Positions 1-9,507 are shown, counted from the stretch's first letter. The stretch: 64,000 nt of DNA from Streptomyces sp. MUM 2J (GCF_022414535.1 NZ_JADWYM010000011.1:1-64000), one strand, 5' to 3'. The notes: generated by a model not told the origin, from the sequence alone. Numbers and translations: made by a program.

Positions 1-1
1 G

Positions 2-3000
2 GCGAAGGCCGCCCCGGCCCGTCCGGCGCAGCCCGCGCCGAAGCCGGCGGCGCAGCCCGCCACCGGGGCCCCCGCGGGCCCGGAGCTGGTGACCCTGCGC
101 GGCCCGTCCGCCGCGGTCGCGAAGAACATGGACGCCTCGCTGGAGATGCCGACCGCCACCTCGGTCCGCGCCGTCCCGGTGAAGCTGCTGTTCGACAACC
201 GCATCGTGATCAACAACCACCTCAAGCGCGCCCGCGGCGGGAAGATCTCCTTCACGCACATCATCGGGTACGCGATGGTGCAGGCGATCAAGGCGATGCC
301 GTCGATGAACTGGTCGTACCAGCTCAAGGACGGCAAGCCGACCCTGGTCAAGCCGGACCACGTCAACCTGGGCCTCGCCATCGACCTGGTGAAGCCCAAC
401 GGCGACCGGCAGCTGGTCGTGGCCGCCATCAAGAAGGCCGAGACGCTGAACTTCTTCGAGTTCTGGCAGGCCTACGAGGACATCGTCCGTCGCGCCCGCG
501 ACAACAAGCTGACGATGAACGACTTCTCCGGCGTGACGGTCTCCCTGACCAACCCCGGCGGTCTCGGCACCGTCCACTCGGTCCCGCGTCTGATGCCCGG
601 CCAGTCCGTGATCATGGGCGTCGGCTCCATGGACTACCCGGCGGAGTTCCAGGGCACCTCCCAGGACACCCTGAACCAGCTCGGCGTCTCCAAGGTCATG
701 ACGCTCACGTCGACCTACGACCACCGGGTGATCCAGGGCGCCGCCTCCGGCGAGTTCCTCCGCCAGGTCGCCAACCTGCTGCTCGGCCAGAACGGCTTCT
801 ACGACGACGTCTTCGAGGCGCTGCGCATCCCCTACGAGCCGGTCCGCTGGCTGAGGGACATCGACGCCTCGCACGACGACGACGTCACCAAGGCCGCGCG
901 CGTCTTCGAGCTGATCCACTCCTACCGGGTCCGCGGCCACGTCATGGCCGACACCGACCCGCTGGAGTACAAGCAGCGCAAGCACCCCGACCTGGACATC
1001 GTCGAGCACGGCCTCACCCTGTGGGACCTGGAGCGCGACTTCGCCGTGGGCGGCTTCGCCGGCAAGTCGATGATGAAGCTGCGCGACATCCTCGGCGTGC
1101 TGCGCGACTCGTACTGCCGCACCACCGGCATCGAGTTCATGCACATCCAGGACCCCAAGCAGCGCAAGTGGATCCAGGACCGCGTGGAGCGCGCGCACTC
1201 CAAGATGGAGCGCGAGGAGCAGCTGCGGATCCTGCGCCGCCTGAACGCCGCGGAGGCCTTCGAGACCTTCCTCCAGACGAAGTACGTCGGCCAGAAGCGC
1301 TTCTCGCTGGAGGGCGGCGAGTCCGTCATCCCGCTGCTCGACGCGGTCATCGACTCCGCCGCCGAGTCCCGCCTGGACGAGGTCGTCATCGGCATGGCCC
1401 ACCGGGGCCGCCTGAACGTCCTGGCGAACATCGTCGGCAAGTCGTACGCGCAGATCTTCCGCGAGTTCGAGGGCAACCTCGACCCGAAGTCGATGCACGG
1501 CTCCGGCGACGTGAAGTACCACCTGGGCGCCGAGGGCACCTTCACGGGCCTGGACGGCGAGCAGATCAAGGTCTCGCTGGTGGCCAACCCCTCGCACCTG
1601 GAGGCGGTCGACCCCGTCCTGGAGGGCGTGTCGAGGGCCAAGCAGGACATCATCAACAAGGGCGGTACGGACTTCACGGTCCTGCCGGTGGCGATCCACG
1701 GCGACGCGGCCTTCGCGGGCCAGGGCGTGGTGGCCGAGACCCTGAACATGTCCCAGCTGCGGGGCTACCGCACCGGCGGCACGGTCCACGTCGTCATCAA
1801 CAACCAGGTCGGCTTCACCGCCGCCCCCGAGTCCTCGCGTTCGTCCATGTACGCGACGGACGTGGCGCGCATGATCGAGGCGCCGATCTTCCACGTGAAC
1901 GGCGACGACCCGGAGGCCGTGGTCCGCGTCGCGCGTCTGGCCTTCGAGTTCCGCCAGGCGTTCAACAAGGATGTGGTGATCGACCTCATCTGCTACCGCC
2001 GCCGCGGTCACAACGAGTCGGACAACCCGGCCTTCACCCAGCCGCTGATGTACGACCTGATCGACAAGAAGCGCTCGGTGCGCAAGCTGTACACCGAGTC
2101 CCTGATCGGTCGTGGCGACATCACCCTGGAGGAGGCGGAGCAGGCTCTCCAGGACTACCAGGGCCAGCTGGAGAAGGTCTTCACCGAGGTCCGCGAGGCC
2201 ACCTCGCAGCCGGCCCCCGGCGGCGGCCACGCACCTCAGGACGGCTTCCCGGTCTCGGTGCCGACCGCGATCTCCACGGAGGTCGTCAAGCGCATCGCCG
2301 AGTCGCAGGTCACCGTCCCCGACAGCATCACCGTCCACCCGCGCCTGCTGCCGCAGCTCCAGCGCCGGACCTCGATGGTCGAGGACGGCACGATCGACTG
2401 GGGCATGGGCGAGACCCTCGCCGTCGGCTCACTGCTGCTGGAGGGCGTCCCGGTCCGCCTGGCCGGCCAGGACTCCCAGCGCGGCACCTTCGGCCAGCGC
2501 CACGCGGTCATCATCGACCGCAGCACCGGCGAGGAGTACACGCCGCTGCAGTACCTCTCCGACGACCAGGCGCGGCTCAACGTCTACAACTCCCTGCTCT
2601 CCGAGTACGCGGCGATGGGCTTCGAGTACGGCTACTCGCTGGCCCGCCCCGACGCGCTCGTGATGTGGGAGGCCCAGTTCGGCGACTTCGTCAACGGCGC
2701 CCAGACGGTCGTCGACGAGTTCATCTCCTCGGCGGAGCAGAAGTGGGGCCAGACCTCCGGCGTCACCCTGCTGCTGCCGCACGGCTACGAGGGCCAGGGC
2801 CCGGACCACTCCTCGGCCCGCCCGGAGCGCTTCCTGCAGCTGTGCGCGCAGAACAACATGACGGTCGCCATGCCGACCTCGCCGTCGAACTACTTCCACC
2901 TCCTGCGGTGGCAGGTGCACAACCCGCACCACAAGCCGCTGGTCGTCTTCACCCCGAAGTCGATGCTGCGCCTGAAGGCGGCGGCCTCGAAGGCGGAGGA

Positions 3001-3442
3001 GTTCACGACGGGCGAGTTCCGCCCGGTCATCGGCGACGCCTCGGTCGACCCGGCCACCGTCCGCAAGGTCGTCTTCTGCGCGGGCAAGGTCTACTACGAC
3101 CTGGCCGCCGAGCGTGACAAGCGCGGCGCGACGGACACCGCGATCATCCGCATCGAGCGCCTGTACCCGCTGCCGGGTGCCGAGCTCCAGGCGGAGATCA
3201 GCAAGTACCCGAACGCCGAGAAGTACCTGTGGGCCCAGGAGGAGCCGGCCAACCAGGGCGCCTGGCCGTTCATCGCCCTGAACCTGATCGACCACCTGGA
3301 CCTGGCGGTCGGCGCGGACATTCCGGCCGGCGAGCGTCTGCGCCGCATCTCGCGTCCGCACTCCTCGTCCCCGGCCGTGGGTTCCGCGAAGCGGCACCAG
3401 GCCGAGCAGGAGCAGCTGGTGCGGGAGGTGTTCGAGGCGTAA
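2..3442 (+). CDS. kgd: multifunctional 2-oxoglutarate dehydrogenase E1 / acyltransferase E2 (5' truncated by window edge)
   Basis: The frame is open from base 2, so the true start lies upstream; an Ala/Pro-rich linker precedes the first domain. Residues of about 35-270 form a 2-oxoacid dehydrogenase acyltransferase domain ending in the DHRVIQG active-site segment. The rest is a 2-oxoglutarate dehydrogenase E1 module with the thiamine-diphosphate-binding [13 protein letters not shown] and INNQVGFT stretches and a C-terminal transketolase-like part. This E2-E1 fusion is the actinobacterial Kgd/OdhA architecture, acting in the TCA cycle with E3 (Lpd) and lipoyl partners. About 1146 residues are visible; full proteins are near 1250, so roughly 100 are missing. 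A terminator hairpin follows at 3506-3541. Confidence 0.96.
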   Translation, partial: AKAAPARPAQPAPKPAAQPATGAPAGPELVTLRGPSAAVAKNMDASLEMPTATSVRAVPVKLLFDNRIVINNHLKRARGGKISFTHIIGYAMVQAIKAMPSMNWSYQLKDGKPTLVKPDHVNLGLAIDLVKPNGDRQLVVAAIKKAETLNFFEFWQAYEDIVRRARDNKLTMNDFSGVTVSLTNPGGLGTVHSVPRLMPGQSVIMGVGSMDYPAEFQGTSQDTLNQLGVSKVMTLTSTYDHRVIQGAASGEFLRQVANLLLGQNGFYDDVFEALRIPYEPVRWLRDIDASHDDDVTKAARVFELIHSYRVRGHVMADTDPLEYKQRKHPDLDIVEHGLTLWDLERDFAVGGFAGKSMMKLRDILGVLRDSYCRTTGIEFMHIQDPKQRKWIQDRVERAHSKMEREEQLRILRRLNAAEAFETFLQTKYVGQKRFSLEGGESVIPLLDAVIDSAAESRLDEVVIGMAHRGRLNVLANIVGKSYAQIFREFEGNLDPKSMHGSGDVKYHLGAEGTFTGLDGEQIKVSLVANPSHLEAVDPVLEGVSRAKQDIINKGGTDFTVLPVAIHGDAAFAGQGVVAETLNMSQLRGYRTGGTVHVVINNQVGFTAAPESSRSSMYATDVARMIEAPIFHVNGDDPEAVVRVARLAFEFRQAFNKDVVIDLICYRRRGHNESDNPAFTQPLMYDLIDKKRSVRKLYTESLIGRGDITLEEAEQALQDYQGQLEKVFTEVREATSQPAPGGGHAPQDGFPVSVPTAISTEVVKRIAESQVTVPDSITVHPRLLPQLQRRTSMVEDGTIDWGMGETLAVGSLLLEGVPVRLAGQDSQRGTFGQRHAVIIDRSTGEEYTPLQYLSDDQARLNVYNSLLSEYAAMGFEYGYSLARPDALVMWEAQFGDFVNGAQTVVDEFISSAEQKWGQTSGVTLLLPHGYEGQGPDHSSARPERFLQLCAQNNMTVAMPTSPSNYFHLLRWQVHNPHHKPLVVFTPKSMLRLKAAASKAEEFTTGEFRPVIGDASVDPATVRKVVFCAGKVYYDLAAERDKRGATDTAIIRIERLYPLPGAELQAEISKYPNAEKYLWAQEEPANQGAWPFIALNLIDHLDLAVGADIPAGERLRRISRPHSSSPAVGSAKRHQAEQEQLVREVFEA

Positions 3443-3505
3443 GCCTGCGAACGGCACCGAACAGGCCGGACGCGGGCGCCCGATCAGGCGCCGAGCGGGC
3501 TTTGT

Positions 3506-3541
3506 GGAAGGGTCCGGTCCCCGGTGGGGCCGGACCCTTCC
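3506..3541 (+). terminator. hairpin terminator after kgd
   Basis: Arms 3506-3522 and 3526-3541 pair almost perfectly, with one G-U wobble and a 3-nt loop, 64 bp after the kgd stop. There is no long T tract, as is usual for high-GC actinomycetes. Confidence 0.75.
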
Positions 3542-3592
3542 GCTGTCCGGCCACGGCCCCGGACGCCCACGGACCGCCGGCGTGTGCGACAG

Positions 3593-3646
3593 GCCCACCG
3601 CCGCGTGCCCTTCGCACCGCGGTGCGAAGGGCACGCGGCGGTGGGC
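3593..3646. repeat. 54-bp perfect palindrome
   Basis: Arm 3593-3619 is the exact reverse complement of 3620-3646 with no spacer (27 bp each). It lies in the 366-bp gap between kgd and the next small gene, after the more conventional terminator. It could be a second bidirectional terminator or transcript barrier. A stem this long and perfect is unusual. Nothing else recognisable lies between 3647 and 3795. Confidence 0.9.
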
Positions 3647-3808
3647 ACGGCTCCGGCCTCGACGCACGGCACACGCTCCACCGGCCCCCGCCCCCTGCTC
3701 CCGGCAGCACCCGGTCTGCCTCGACGCGGCCTCCACCGGCGGGAACCCGTCGGGGCGGCCACTCCGTAGGCTGTTTCCAGCACCCCGTACGAGCGCAGGA
3801 GAGCACCC

Positions 3809-3988
3809 GTGTACTTCACCGACCGAGGCATCGAAGAACTGGAGAAGCGGCGCGGCGAGGAAGAGATCACCTTCGAGTGGCTCGCCGAGCAGCTGCGCAC
3901 GTTCGTCGACCTGAACCCGGACTTCGAGGTACCGGTGGAGCGGCTGGCGACGTGGCTGGCGCGCCTGGACGACGAGGACGAGGACTAG
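3809..3988 (+). CDS. small acidic DUF6104-type protein
   Basis: A 59-residue protein starting at GTG with AGGAG at 3797-3801. It is strongly charged (TDRGIEELEKRRGEEE) and ends in an acidic tail (DDEDED). It matches the short protein commonly annotated as DUF6104 in Streptomyces, of unknown function. The predicted all-alpha sequence has no signal peptide or membrane segment. It stands alone between kgd and a convergent gene. The family call is from memory. Confidence 0.8.
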   Translation: MYFTDRGIEELEKRRGEEEITFEWLAEQLRTFVDLNPDFEVPVERLATWLARLDDEDED

Positions 3989-4103
3989 GCGCCACGGCGC
4001 CGGACGACCCCGGTGGGGCCGTCCGCGGTCCGCGCGATCGGTCACCAGACCGCCCGCGGCCCACACCGGGGCCCGCCCTCGGCCGGCGGCCCGTCCGCTG
4101 CCG

Positions 4104-4982
4104 TCAGGTCCGGTCCCGGGACACCTGAACCTGCCGGTCCGCGAGACGGTCCGCGTCGTACGCCAGGCTCAGCGCGCCGTGTCCCAGCAGCAGCGCCCCG
4201 GCCGTGACCCAGCCGCCGTCGCGGCGCCGCAGGCCCCACAGGATCAGCGGAAGGCCGACTGCGACCTGGGCGAGGGCCGACGCGCGGACGCCGGCCGCCC
4301 GGGGCCGGGAGGGCCGGGGGCCGAGCGGGCCCTCGTGGGCGGTGCCCGGAGCCGCACGCGCCGTCTCACGCAGGCCCCGGGGCTCGACGCGGCGGGCCCC
4401 GGGCCGGGCCCGGGCGACGTCGCGCAGGCGGTCGGCGGACTCGCCTGGATCGAGGCCGGGCGGCAGGCCCACCCCGGCGCGGGTGAGGATCGCGAGCAGG
4501 CCGCGCAGCCGGGCGCGCGCGTCGGTCCCGGGGGCGGGTACGGTCAGCCGTTCCAGACTCTGCACGTCCAGGACGGGGTCGAGGCCGAGACGGACCGCGA
4601 ACGTGCGCAGGGCCTCGTCCTCGCCGGCCGGTGTGCCGTCGGCCAGCCAGATGTAGCCGACGGGGCGGCGGAACCCCGAGGCGAGGGCGAAGCCCGCCCG
4701 GTCTGCGTCCCACCACAGGGCGAGGGCGGGCCAGGGCGCTCCGACGGCGAGCGCGGCGGCCCAGCCGGTGACGACGCGGTCGACGGGCTCCCCTCCGTGC
4801 CGCCAGGGACGGCCCTCGGGGACGAGGACCGTCCAGTCGCCGCCTGCCGGGGCGAGGACCAGGTGCTCGCGCAGGAGCCGGGCGACGGGGGCGACGAAGT
4901 CGGGCCGCGCCCGGCAGAGCAGCAGGGCGCCCGCTGCGGCGGACGCGTGCGCGGGATCCGCCGGGAAGTCTTCCGTCGGCAT
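4104..4982 (-). CDS. hypothetical protein with two C-terminal membrane segments
   Basis: A 292-residue protein I do not recognise. The N-terminal 130 residues look like a globular domain (WTVLVPEGRPW, TFAVRLGLDP). A charged Arg/Pro-rich linker follows at about 190-235, then two hydrophobic segments (AQVAVGLPLILWGL and WVTAGALLLGHGALSLAY). The ATG at 4982 is preferred over the in-frame GTG at 4988. No Shine-Dalgarno is visible before either, so the mRNA may be leaderless. The gene converges on the DUF6104-type gene and is divergent from the DUF4097 gene. Confidence 0.7.
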   Translation of the reverse strand: MPTEDFPADPAHASAAAGALLLCRARPDFVAPVARLLREHLVLAPAGGDWTVLVPEGRPWRHGGEPVDRVVTGWAAALAVGAPWPALALWWDADRAGFALASGFRRPVGYIWLADGTPAGEDEALRTFAVRLGLDPVLDVQSLERLTVPAPGTDARARLRGLLAILTRAGVGLPPGLDPGESADRLRDVARARPGARRVEPRGLRETARAAPGTAHEGPLGPRPSRPRAAGVRASALAQVAVGLPLILWGLRRRDGGWVTAGALLLGHGALSLAYDADRLADRQVQVSRDRT

Positions 4983-5051
4983 GGTCACACGCTAGACCGG
5001 CCCGCCGTCACGGACCGCTGCTGATCGCCACATCGAGTGACGCGAACGGTC

Positions 5052-5100
5052 TTGACTTCCCCCGGCCGCGATATATCGTGAATGAGGGAAGACGCGATAT
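5052..5100 (+). promoter_or_regulatory. promoter and PadR-type operator of the DUF4097-padR operon
   Basis: A TTGACT box at 5052-5057 is followed after 16 bp by TATCGT (5074-5079). Overlapping the -10 is the perfect 10-bp palindrome CGATATATCG (5069-5078), and a further GCGATAT lies at 5094-5100. ATAT/CGAT-rich inverted repeats are typical of PadR-family operators, and the second gene of this operon encodes a PadR regulator, so autoregulation is inferred. Confidence 0.55.
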
Positions 5101-5159
5101 GGCGTGTCGCATCGCCGCCGTCCGTGGAGGACAGCCGGCTGGTCGAGGAGGTCTGCACC

Positions 5160-6104
5160 ATGTCCGAATGGTCCGTCGCGGAGCCGAAGAAGCTCACCTT
5201 CGACGAGCCCGTCCGCGAGCTGCACGTGCGCATCGTCGGTGGACAGGTGAACGTCGTGGGCACCGACGAGGACTCCGCCCGCCTGGAGGTTTCCGAGTTG
5301 GAGGGCCACCCCTTGCTGGTGACCCAGCGGGACGGCGTCCTGACCGTGACCTACGAGGATCTGCCCTGGAAGGGCTTCCTGAAGTGGCTCGACCGCAGAA
5401 ACCGGCACCGTCTCGCGGTCGTGTCGCTGGCGGTCCCGGCGAGCACGCGCGTGGAGCTCGGCGTGGTGACCGCCACCGCGATGGTCTCCGGCATCGACGG
5501 GCACACGGAGGTGAAGGGCGTCTCCGGCGACACCACCCTGGTCGACATGGGCGGCCCGGTCCGCACCGACACCGTCTCGGGCAGCGTGGAGGCCCAGGCA
5601 CTCGGCGGTGACCTGCGCTTCAACTCGGTCTCCGGCGACCTGACCGTGGTGGACGGCGCCGGTTCCTCGGTGAAGGCGGACTCGGTGAGCGGCGCGATGA
5701 TCGTCGACCTGAACCCGACAGGCCGCCCCACCGACGTCACCCTGAGCAGTGTCTCCGGCGAGATCGCCATCCGGCTGCCCCACCCGGCGGACACGGAGGT
5801 GGAGGCGAACACCGCCAGCGGCTCGGTGTCCAGCGCCTTCGAGGACCTCCGGGTGGGCGGCCGGTGGGGCGCCAAGCGGATCACCGGCCGGCTCGGCGCG
5901 GGCAGCGGCCGGCTGAAGGCGACCACCGTCTCGGGGTCCATCGCCCTGCTGCGCCGGCCGCCGGCGGAGGACGAGCCCTGGGAGGCCGAGTCACTGGAAG
6001 GCGCCCCCGCAGCCGGTTCCCGCGCCGCCTCGGGGGACGCCTCCCCCGGCGAGGGAGAGTCCGCGCCGGCCGCCGACGGCACGACCGACAAGAAGGTGCT
6101 CTGA
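5160..6104 (+). CDS. DUF4097 family beta-strand repeat protein
   Basis: A 314-residue protein with start ATG and strong GAGGAGG at 5145-5151. After an N-terminal beta domain (FDEPVRELHVRIVGGQVNV) it consists of repeated short beta strands with recurring VSG, SVSG and TVSGS turns, the right-handed repeat pattern of DUF4097. The C-terminal 40 residues are acidic and low-complexity. There is no signal peptide. Only 1 nt separates it from the padR gene, so they form one operon. DUF4097 proteins commonly sit next to PadR or anti-sigma genes and are linked to envelope stress. The role here is not known. Confidence 0.85.
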   Translation: MSEWSVAEPKKLTFDEPVRELHVRIVGGQVNVVGTDEDSARLEVSELEGHPLLVTQRDGVLTVTYEDLPWKGFLKWLDRRNRHRLAVVSLAVPASTRVELGVVTATAMVSGIDGHTEVKGVSGDTTLVDMGGPVRTDTVSGSVEAQALGGDLRFNSVSGDLTVVDGAGSSVKADSVSGAMIVDLNPTGRPTDVTLSSVSGEIAIRLPHPADTEVEANTASGSVSSAFEDLRVGGRWGAKRITGRLGAGSGRLKATTVSGSIALLRRPPAEDEPWEAESLEGAPAAGSRAASGDASPGEGESAPAADGTTDKKVL

Positions 6105-6105
6105 G

Positions 6106-7176
6106 ATGCCCCCCGTCTTCGCCCATGGCCGCCTGCGCCTGTACCTGCTGAAGCTCCTGGACGAGGCGCCCCGTCACGGATACGAGGTGATCCGCCTCCT
6201 GGAGGAGCGGTTCCAGGGCCTGTACGCGCCGTCGGCGGGGACGGTCTACCCGCGCCTGGCCAAGCTGGAGACCGAGGGCCTGGTCACGCACACCACCGAG
6301 GGCGGCCGGAAGGTGTACTCGATCACGGACGCGGGACGTGCCGAGCTGGCCGACCGCAGCGGCGAACTGGCCGATCTGGAGCTGGAGATCCGGGAGTCGG
6401 TCGCCGAACTCGCCGCCGAGATCCGGGCGGACGTGCGCGGTGCGGCCGGCGACCTGCGGCGGGAGATGCGGGCGGCGGCCGGCGAGGCCCGCCGCCGCGG
6501 CTCCGGCGCGGCTCCCGTGGCACACGGAGAGAACGGGGAGAACGGCGAGTACGGGGAGAACGGGGACAAGGAGGCGTGGCGCGCCGCCAAGGAGGAGATG
6601 CGGCGCGTCAAGCAGGAGTGGAAGGAGCAGGCCCGGCGTGCGAAGGACGAGAGCCGTCGCGCCCGCGAGGAGGCCCAGCGGGCCCGCCGCCAGGCCAAGG
6701 AGGCACAGGATCGCGCAAGGGCCCAGGCGCAGGAGGAGCTACAGCGGATGGCACGGCTCGTCCAGGCCCAGGTCCAGGACCACTTCGGGCGGGGCGACTG
6801 GCCGAAGGGCGTGACCGAGGGGCTGACCGAACTGGCCAAGGAGTTCGGCGAGTTCGGCAAGAACTTCGGGAAGGACTTCGGCTTCGGCCGGCCCGGTCCC
6901 CAGCGGCCCACACCGACTCCGGGGCACCCCGGACTGCCGGAGTACTCGCAGACCCCGGAGGACTTCCCGGCCGAGTACGTGCCGTCCTGGGCCCACGAGT
7001 CCCCGAGCGGGGATCCGGTCCGCGACCTGGACCGGCTCCTCGACCGCTTCCGCGACGACATCCGCGACGCGGCCCGGGACCACGGCGTCACCGACGACCA
7101 GCTCCGTGACGTCCGCGGCCACCTGTCGACGGCCGCGGCGCACATCGGATCGATACTGCGCACCCCGCAGCACTGA
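6106..7176 (+). CDS. PadR family transcriptional regulator with long coiled-coil tail
   Basis: A 356-residue protein. Residues 1-90 are a PadR winged helix (LRLYLLKLLDEAPRHGYEV, SAGTVYPRLAKLETEGLV). A Gly/Asn/Glu-rich spacer of about 15 residues follows, then a strongly charged Arg/Glu/Ala coiled coil (about 155-225) and a Phe/Gly-rich segment (EFGEFGKNFGKDFGFG). Ordinary PadR proteins are 110-180 residues, so the C-terminal half is an unusual extension, though common in Streptomyces. It probably controls its own operon through the ATAT/CGAT sites at 5069-5100. Confidence 0.88.
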   Translation: MPPVFAHGRLRLYLLKLLDEAPRHGYEVIRLLEERFQGLYAPSAGTVYPRLAKLETEGLVTHTTEGGRKVYSITDAGRAELADRSGELADLELEIRESVAELAAEIRADVRGAAGDLRREMRAAAGEARRRGSGAAPVAHGENGENGEYGENGDKEAWRAAKEEMRRVKQEWKEQARRAKDESRRAREEAQRARRQAKEAQDRARAQAQEELQRMARLVQAQVQDHFGRGDWPKGVTEGLTELAKEFGEFGKNFGKDFGFGRPGPQRPTPTPGHPGLPEYSQTPEDFPAEYVPSWAHESPSGDPVRDLDRLLDRFRDDIRDAARDHGVTDDQLRDVRGHLSTAAAHIGSILRTPQH

Positions 7177-7217
7177 CCGCACCCTCGGCGGAGAGGGCCG
7201 GCCGCACCCTCCGGCGC

Positions 7218-7784
7218 TCAGCCGGCTTTCGCCTCTCCGCCGCCGTACAGCACCCGGCTCACCGACTCCCGGGTCACGCCGTGATCCGCGAGGACCTCGG
7301 CGGCGACACCGGGGACGACGGTGAGCGCCAGGAGCAGGTGCTCGTCCCCGATGCGCCGGTCGCGCCGGGCGAGCGCGATGCGCAGAGACTCCTCCAGGAC
7401 CGCCTTGGCCTCGCGGCGGAAGGTGGGCCGGCGCCCCGGTCGCCGTCGGGGCTCCCCCGGATCGTCGGACAGGGCCCCGGCCCCGTGCTCCTGCTCCACC
7501 CGGGCCACGATCTCCGACACGTCGATCCCCAGACCGGCGAGCGCATCGGCCTCCGCCTGGGACAGCCCGGCCCGCCGCCGGGCCTCCGCCAGCGCCCTCC
7601 GCATCGACTCCCGGCGCCGGGCGGCGCCGAGCGCGGCCAGCGCGAAGGAGGCGCGGCTTTCCTCGCGGTCCAGCAGGGCGAGCAGCAGATGCCCGGTGTC
7701 CAGGGATCGATCGCCACGTCCCTCCGCGTGCTCCACGGCCCCGCTGACCACAGCGCGGGCGTCCTTCGTGAACCGTTCAAACAT
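7218..7784 (-). CDS. Clp N-terminal (Clp_N repeat) domain protein
   Basis: A 188-residue protein starting MFERFTKDARAVV. It contains two copies of the ClpC/ClpA N-domain repeat (EHAEGRGDRSLDTGHLLLAL and ALARRDRRIGDEHLLLAL) but no AAA+ ATPase module. Stand-alone Clp_N proteins may act as adaptors or decoys for the ClpC protease. Its ATG overlaps the stop of the upstream HTH gene by 1 nt (TGATG), so the two are translationally coupled. A longer in-frame start upstream would run through the HTH gene and is rejected. Confidence 0.88.
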   Translation of the reverse strand: MFERFTKDARAVVSGAVEHAEGRGDRSLDTGHLLLALLDREESRASFALAALGAARRRESMRRALAEARRRAGLSQAEADALAGLGIDVSEIVARVEQEHGAGALSDDPGEPRRRPGRRPTFRREAKAVLEESLRIALARRDRRIGDEHLLLALTVVPGVAAEVLADHGVTRESVSRVLYGGGEAKAG

Positions 7785-7993
7785 CAGCGCCTCCCGTACT
7801 TCTTGTGCACGGCCTGCCTGCTCACCCCGAGTTCGGCGGCGATCTCCTGCCACGACCAACCCTGATTGCGCGCGCTGCGCACCTGCACCGCCTCCAGCTG
7901 CTCCAGCAGCCTGCGCAAGGCGGCCACGGCGCGCAGTCCGACCCGCGGATCGTGGTCACCCGCACGCTCGGCGAGTTCCGTTGCCTCGGTCAT
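7784..7993 (-). CDS. small helix-turn-helix regulator, partner of the Clp_N protein
   Basis: A 69-residue protein. The C-terminal half is a clear HTH (SWQEIAAELGVSRQAVHKKY) and the N-terminal half is predicted helical (LRRLLEQLEAVQVRSAR). The ATG at 7993 is chosen because the promoter -10 (8000-8005) places transcription start at this codon, implying a leaderless mRNA. It is coupled to the Clp_N gene and likely autoregulated through the inverted repeat at 8006-8030. Confidence 0.85.
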   Translation of the reverse strand: MTEATELAERAGDHDPRVGLRAVAALRRLLEQLEAVQVRSARNQGWSWQEIAAELGVSRQAVHKKYGRR

Positions 7994-7999
7994 GATGTC

Positions 8000-8040
8000 A
8001 ATGTAGGTTGACAGATGATATCTGTCAACCCTGGTTGACA
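8000..8040 (-). promoter_or_regulatory. leaderless promoter with overlapping operator for the HTH/Clp_N operon
   Basis: On the minus strand TTGACA (8023-8028), a 17-bp spacer and TACATT (8000-8005) form a near-consensus promoter whose predicted start coincides with the ATG at 7993. The spacer and -35 are covered by a perfect inverted repeat with 11-bp arms (8006-8016 and 8020-8030, 3-bp centre), and a third half-site GGTTGACA lies at 8033-8040. This is a likely autorepression site. Confidence 0.75.
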
Positions 8041-8107
8041 ATCAGGGCGCGCGAAAGGCGGGCCCGGCTCCCGGACCCGCCTCATGGACTCCGGCGCGGG
8101 GCGGCGC

Positions 8108-9073
8108 TCAGTCCCGGGTGAGCACGATCTTCCCGAACAGCTCCCCCGACGCCATTCGCTCGAAGCCCTCGCGGGCCCGGTCCAACGGCAGCGTCTCGTC
8201 GATGACGGGACGCACATCGGCGGCGGCGCAGAACGCGAGGAGGTCCTCCAGCTCGTCCTTGGTGCCCATGGTCGAGCCGACGACCTTCAGCTCCAGGAAG
8301 AAGATCCGGGTCAGCTCCGCGTGCGAGGGCCGGTCACCGCTGGTGGCGCCGGAGATGACGAGCGTTCCGCCGGGCCGCAGCGACTTCACCGAGTGCGACC
8401 AGGTGGCCGCGCCCACGGTCTCGATCACGGCATCGACACGCTGCGGCAGCCGCGCACCCGGCTCCACGGCCTCCAGGGCCCCCAGCTCCAGCGCCCTCTT
8501 GCGCTTGGCCTCGTCACGGCTCGTGGCGAACATCCGCAGCCCGGCCGCCTTGCCGAGCACGATCGCGGCGGTGGCGACACCGCCGCCCGCCCCCTGGACG
8601 AGAACGGAGTCGCCGGGCCGCACCCCGGCGTTCGTGAACAGCATCCGATACGCCGTCAGCCAGGCCGTCGGCAGGCACGCCGCCTCGGCGAAGGACAGCT
8701 CCTTCGGCTTGGGCAGGACGTTCCAGGCCGGCACGGCGACCTGCTCGGCAAAGGTCCCCTGGTAGCGCTCGGTGAGAATGGACCGCGGCTCCCTCGGACC
8801 GACACCGTGACCGCTCTGCCCGATCACGGAGTGCAGGACGACCTCGTTGCCGTCCTCGTCGACGCCGGCGGCGTCGCAACCGAGGATCATCGGCAGGCGG
8901 TCCTCCGGGAGTCCCACGCCCCGTAGGGACCAGAGGTCGTGGTGGTTGAGCGAAGCGGCCCTGACGTCGACGGTACTCCAGCCGGGCCGGGCCACGGGAG
9001 CCGGGCGTTCCCCCAACTCCAGGCCGTTCAGCGGCTGGTCACGGTCGATTCGGGCGGCGTAGACGGCGAACAT
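8108..9073 (-). CDS. zinc-binding alcohol dehydrogenase / quinone oxidoreductase family protein
   Basis: A 321-residue MDR-superfamily protein. The N-terminal GroES-like domain contains LNHHDLWSLRG and ILGCDAAGVDEDG. The Rossmann domain has VLVQGAGGGVATAAIVLGKAAG (glycine-rich NADPH loop) and ends GFERMASGELFGKIVL. The structural-zinc cysteine cluster is absent, pointing to the quinone-oxidoreductase-like subgroup rather than a zinc alcohol dehydrogenase. The start MFAVYAARIDRDQPL is chosen over a long GC-rich upstream extension. The substrate is unknown. It stands alone, upstream of the malic enzyme terminator. Confidence 0.88.
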   Translation of the reverse strand: MFAVYAARIDRDQPLNGLELGERPAPVARPGWSTVDVRAASLNHHDLWSLRGVGLPEDRLPMILGCDAAGVDEDGNEVVLHSVIGQSGHGVGPREPRSILTERYQGTFAEQVAVPAWNVLPKPKELSFAEAACLPTAWLTAYRMLFTNAGVRPGDSVLVQGAGGGVATAAIVLGKAAGLRMFATSRDEAKRKRALELGALEAVEPGARLPQRVDAVIETVGAATWSHSVKSLRPGGTLVISGATSGDRPSHAELTRIFFLELKVVGSTMGTKDELEDLLAFCAAADVRPVIDETLPLDRAREGFERMASGELFGKIVLTRD

Positions 9074-9452
9074 ACAGCCGACGATAGGGCGGCGCCGCCG
9101 GGGAAGGAACCAGGGGCCGTTGTGACACATGCCCTCTTGCGCGCCGGCACCAGCGGCCCCGCGGGCCGGAGCGGTTCGCCGGATCCCGTTCCGACGCGCC
9201 CGGCGATCGCACGGCCGGGGACGCCTGGGGACGGGCACCCCGGGCGCAACGGCACCCGCACGACGCGGTTGCCCGGCCCCACCCGCACCGCCCCGGCCGC
9301 GGAACCGCACGGCAACCGCCCGCCACCGCCACCGCCACCGGAGTGTGCGGCGGCCGGACGGCCGGGGCAGCACAACGGACCGGCAGCCGGGCGGCCCGCC
9401 GGTGGGGCGGCGGCGCGGTGGGCCCTCACCCGACCGGCAGAGCGGGTGGGCG
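9074..9452. other. gap with no recognisable gene
   Basis: About 380 bp of extremely GC-rich DNA between the oxidoreductase start and the malic enzyme terminator. It must hold the oxidoreductase promoter, but no clear -35/-10 or conserved short protein was found. Confidence 0.6.
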
Positions 9453-9486
9453 GAAAAACGGCCTCGCCCGGACGGGCGAGGCCGTT
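9453..9486 (-). terminator. Rho-independent terminator of the malic enzyme gene
   Basis: A 13-bp perfect stem (9457-9469 with 9474-9486, loop 4 nt) is followed on the minus strand by a T run (complement of 9454-9458). It lies 22 bp after the malic enzyme stop. Confidence 0.88.
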
Positions 9487-9507
9487 CGTCCCTTGCGGGG
9501 TGACGCG

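Noticed and set aside
2429-4066. 545-codon open frame antisense to kgd
   Set aside because: High-GC shadow frame; the plus-strand protein has full family motifs, and the antisense product is Arg/Gly/Val-rich without recognisable domains.
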